Assembly (NCBI RefSeq): GCF_000162755.2
Contig: NZ_JH413817.1
Span: 137,550-196,793, forward strand
DNA from: Legionella drancourtii LLAP12
Lineage (GTDB): Bacteria > Pseudomonadota > Gammaproteobacteria > Legionellales > Legionellaceae
Direction: 5' to 3'
DNA length: 59,244 bases
Positions 57,828 through 59,244 of the stretch are shown piece after piece. The number at the start of each line of letters is the position of its first letter. Position 1 is the stretch's first letter. Both the position numbers and the translations under genes were made by a program. Under the pieces are notes generated by a model. That model saw only the letters and a list, made by a program, of their open reading frames with translations, was not told where the DNA came from and searched no databases.

Positions 57828-58103
57828 ATGACCAAACATTCGGAGCATCATCATGAGTTATCTCGACTTAATAGAGTTATAGGTCAGCTCGAAGGTATTA
57901 AGCGGATGATTGAAGAGCAGCGTTATTGTGTGGATATTTTGTCGCAATTGCGTGCTGTTCGTAATGCGGTAAAAACTATTGAGCTTGGCGTGCTTGAGCG
58001 CCATGTTTTAAATTGTCTTAATGAGGTTGCTTGCCATGGCAGTCAGGAATCGCGTCAGGAAAAAATGGATGAGATAATGGGCTTGCTTAAAAAATACGAT
58101 TGA
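57828..58103 (+). CDS. csoR: CsoR-family copper-sensing repressor
   Basis: 91 residues from the ATG at 57828 (AGGAG upstream; the TTG at 57774 is in the promoter). RLNRVIGQLEGIKRMIEEQR is the CsoR/FrmR DNA-binding helix; QRYCVDIL, LERHVLNCLNEVACHG carries the Cys-His-Cys set that binds copper in CsoR (Cys in QRYC, His and Cys in ERHVLNC). The N-terminal HHH-E-H-rich part may add metal contacts. It lies 8 nt before a copper ATPase gene. RcnR/NcrB-type nickel sensors are the main alternative. Confidence 0.9.
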   Translation: MTKHSEHHHELSRLNRVIGQLEGIKRMIEEQRYCVDILSQLRAVRNAVKTIELGVLERHVLNCLNEVACHGSQESRQEKMDEIMGLLKKYD

Positions 58104-58111
58104 GGTGAATG

Positions 58112-59244
58112 ATGAGTACACATAACCACAAAACCGAGCACACCAAAGAGGAGCACAGTTGTTGTGCTCATCAACATAAAAACCCTCCTATGCCTATTGT
58201 TGATAAAGAGACAAGAAATACAATGTATACCTGCCCAATGCATCCGCAAATCCGTCAAGAAAAACCAGGTACTTGTCCCATTTGCGGAATGGCCCTTGAG
58301 CCTGAATTAGTGAGTTTAACAGAGCAAAAAAATCCTGAATATCAGGATATGTTTTGGCGTTTCATTGTGGCATTTGTCGCCAGTATTCCCATTGTGATTT
58401 TAGCGATGGGTGAACGCTGGTTGAGCGCATCGATTCCAGTGCCTTTATCCTTATGGCTTCAAGCAATGCTTGCCACCGTGGTGGTTTGGGGTTGTGGCTG
58501 GCCATTCTTCGTTCGAGGTTGGCAATCGCTTCGATCACAACGATTGAATATGTTTACTCTAATTGCCTTAGGTACGGGAGTTGCCTGGGGGTATAGTTTA
58601 GTAGTAGTTATTTTCCCCCAATGGTTTCCCCTTCATTTGCAAGAAAATGGGATGATTCCTGTATATTTCGAAGCGGCAGCAGTCATTACGACTCTGGTGC
58701 TTTTAGGTCAAGTATTGGAGTTGAAGGCGCGAGAGCGCACAGGAGATGCTATTCGCGCGTTGCTTCATTTAAATCCTACACTCGCTCACCGATTAAATGA
58801 TCATGACGAAGAGGAGGATATTACGCTTGATGAGGTGCGCGTAGGGGACAGATTACTAGTGCGTCCGGGTGAAAAAATCCCGATTGATGGGGAAGTGATT
58901 CACGGTCAAAGCGATGTCGATGAGTCCATGCTAACCGGTGAGCCTATGCCTGTGGCAAAAGAAATAGGTAATCACGTCATTGGCGGGACACTCAATCAAC
59001 AAGGAAGCTTCATTATAAAAGCCGCCCAGGTGGGCAAAGATACGTTACTTGCTCGTATTATTATCCAAGTCAGCGAAGCGCAACGCAGTCAAGCTCCTAT
59101 TCAACGGTTGGCCGATGCTGTTTCAGCCTGGTTTGTGCCATTGGTTTTAGGGATTGCAGGGCTTTCGTTTCTCGTCTGGTTTTTAATAGGGCCTGAGCCT
59201 TCTTTAAGTTATGGACTAATTGCTGCTATTTCCGTACTGATTAT
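58112..59244 (+). CDS. copA: Copper-exporting P1B-type ATPase, N-terminal part (cut by window edge)
   Basis: 377 residues to the window end. Start at the ATG 58112 (GAGG six nt upstream; the adjacent ATG at 58109 is also possible). A His/Cys-rich N-terminus, a heavy-metal-binding domain [20 protein letters not shown] (about 48-67) followed by CGMALEPE, then the membrane part with two helices, the A domain with [11 protein letters not shown] (actuator TGE) and further helices. The CPC metal site and phosphorylation domain are outside. With csoR just upstream it is a copper-resistance unit. Symbol assigned by context. Confidence 0.88.
   Translation, partial: MSTHNHKTEHTKEEHSCCAHQHKNPPMPIVDKETRNTMYTCPMHPQIRQEKPGTCPICGMALEPELVSLTEQKNPEYQDMFWRFIVAFVASIPIVILAMGERWLSASIPVPLSLWLQAMLATVVVWGCGWPFFVRGWQSLRSQRLNMFTLIALGTGVAWGYSLVVVIFPQWFPLHLQENGMIPVYFEAAAVITTLVLLGQVLELKARERTGDAIRALLHLNPTLAHRLNDHDEEEDITLDEVRVGDRLLVRPGEKIPIDGEVIHGQSDVDESMLTGEPMPVAKEIGNHVIGGTLNQQGSFIIKAAQVGKDTLLARIIIQVSEAQRSQAPIQRLADAVSAWFVPLVLGIAGLSFLVWFLIGPEPSLSYGLIAAISVLI

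Noticed and set aside
1-59244. CRISPR arrays, rRNA genes, insertion sequences
   Set aside because: I saw no regularly spaced repeats, no rRNA sequence and no transposase gene in the window.

Overview
The window looks like a Legionella (or close relative) chromosome. It has low to moderate GC and a core gene order typical of Legionellaceae: motA/motB beside a bdhA-patD pair, dapA followed by a tiny lipoprotein, and rsmB-fmt-def facing a LysM gene-dprA-smg-topA. It also carries a large ankyrin protein of effector type. From tRNA-Pro (29158-29234) rightwards the sequence is an integrated conjugative element carrying the lvrRABC locus known from Legionella elements. This assignment rests on recognising proteins by eye; no search was run.

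Left part, 1-29157 (core plus species-specific genes). Positions 1-2730 encode a tripartite efflux system on the minus strand (outer-membrane factor, HlyD adaptor, FUSC-type pump cut by the window edge). MotA/MotB follow, then bdhA-patD (3-hydroxybutyrate dehydrogenase and a patatin phospholipase). Next come dapA with a gene for what looks like only the N-terminal segment of BamC, and a DUF1704/MATCAP-like metallopeptidase. A translation and DNA housekeeping block runs from rsmB to topA. After it lie the 983-residue ankyrin protein, a FadL-type porin, two sister mini-lipoproteins (one unusually short), a fused E1 alpha/beta 2-oxoacid dehydrogenase, and a glutaryl-CoA dehydrogenase.

Element, 29158-59244 (right end not in the window). 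The first 9 kb is cargo: a short CDF-type transporter, a DUF1653 protein, an AlpA-like regulator, the borosin locus described below, a small HTH-like protein, and a 58-residue protein translationally coupled to a Rad50-like ATPase (possible defence pair). The control and DNA-processing block follows: lvrR (cI/LexA-type repressor), lvrA, lvrB and lvrC (CsrA homologue). Then comes a nearly uninterrupted 40399-57243 block encoding a GI-type (PFGI-1/ICEHin1056 class, MPF-G) type IV secretion system, ending with the coupling ATPase TraD. A decayed second copy of the traD 3' end separates this from a csoR-copA copper-resistance unit that runs off the window.

Most notable system: 30883-34738 looks like a split borosin RiPP pathway inside the conjugative element. 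A 54-residue precursor-like peptide ending in a beta-branched tail lies 4 nt upstream of a protein that matches the fungal borosin alpha-N-methyltransferase OphMA motif for motif. A convergent 433-residue protein of unknown function and a POT-type peptide transporter follow. An 11-bp palindrome (CTCGAWTCGAG) upstream of this locus and alpA recurs upstream of lvrA, which suggests that the element's own repressor may control the peptide locus.
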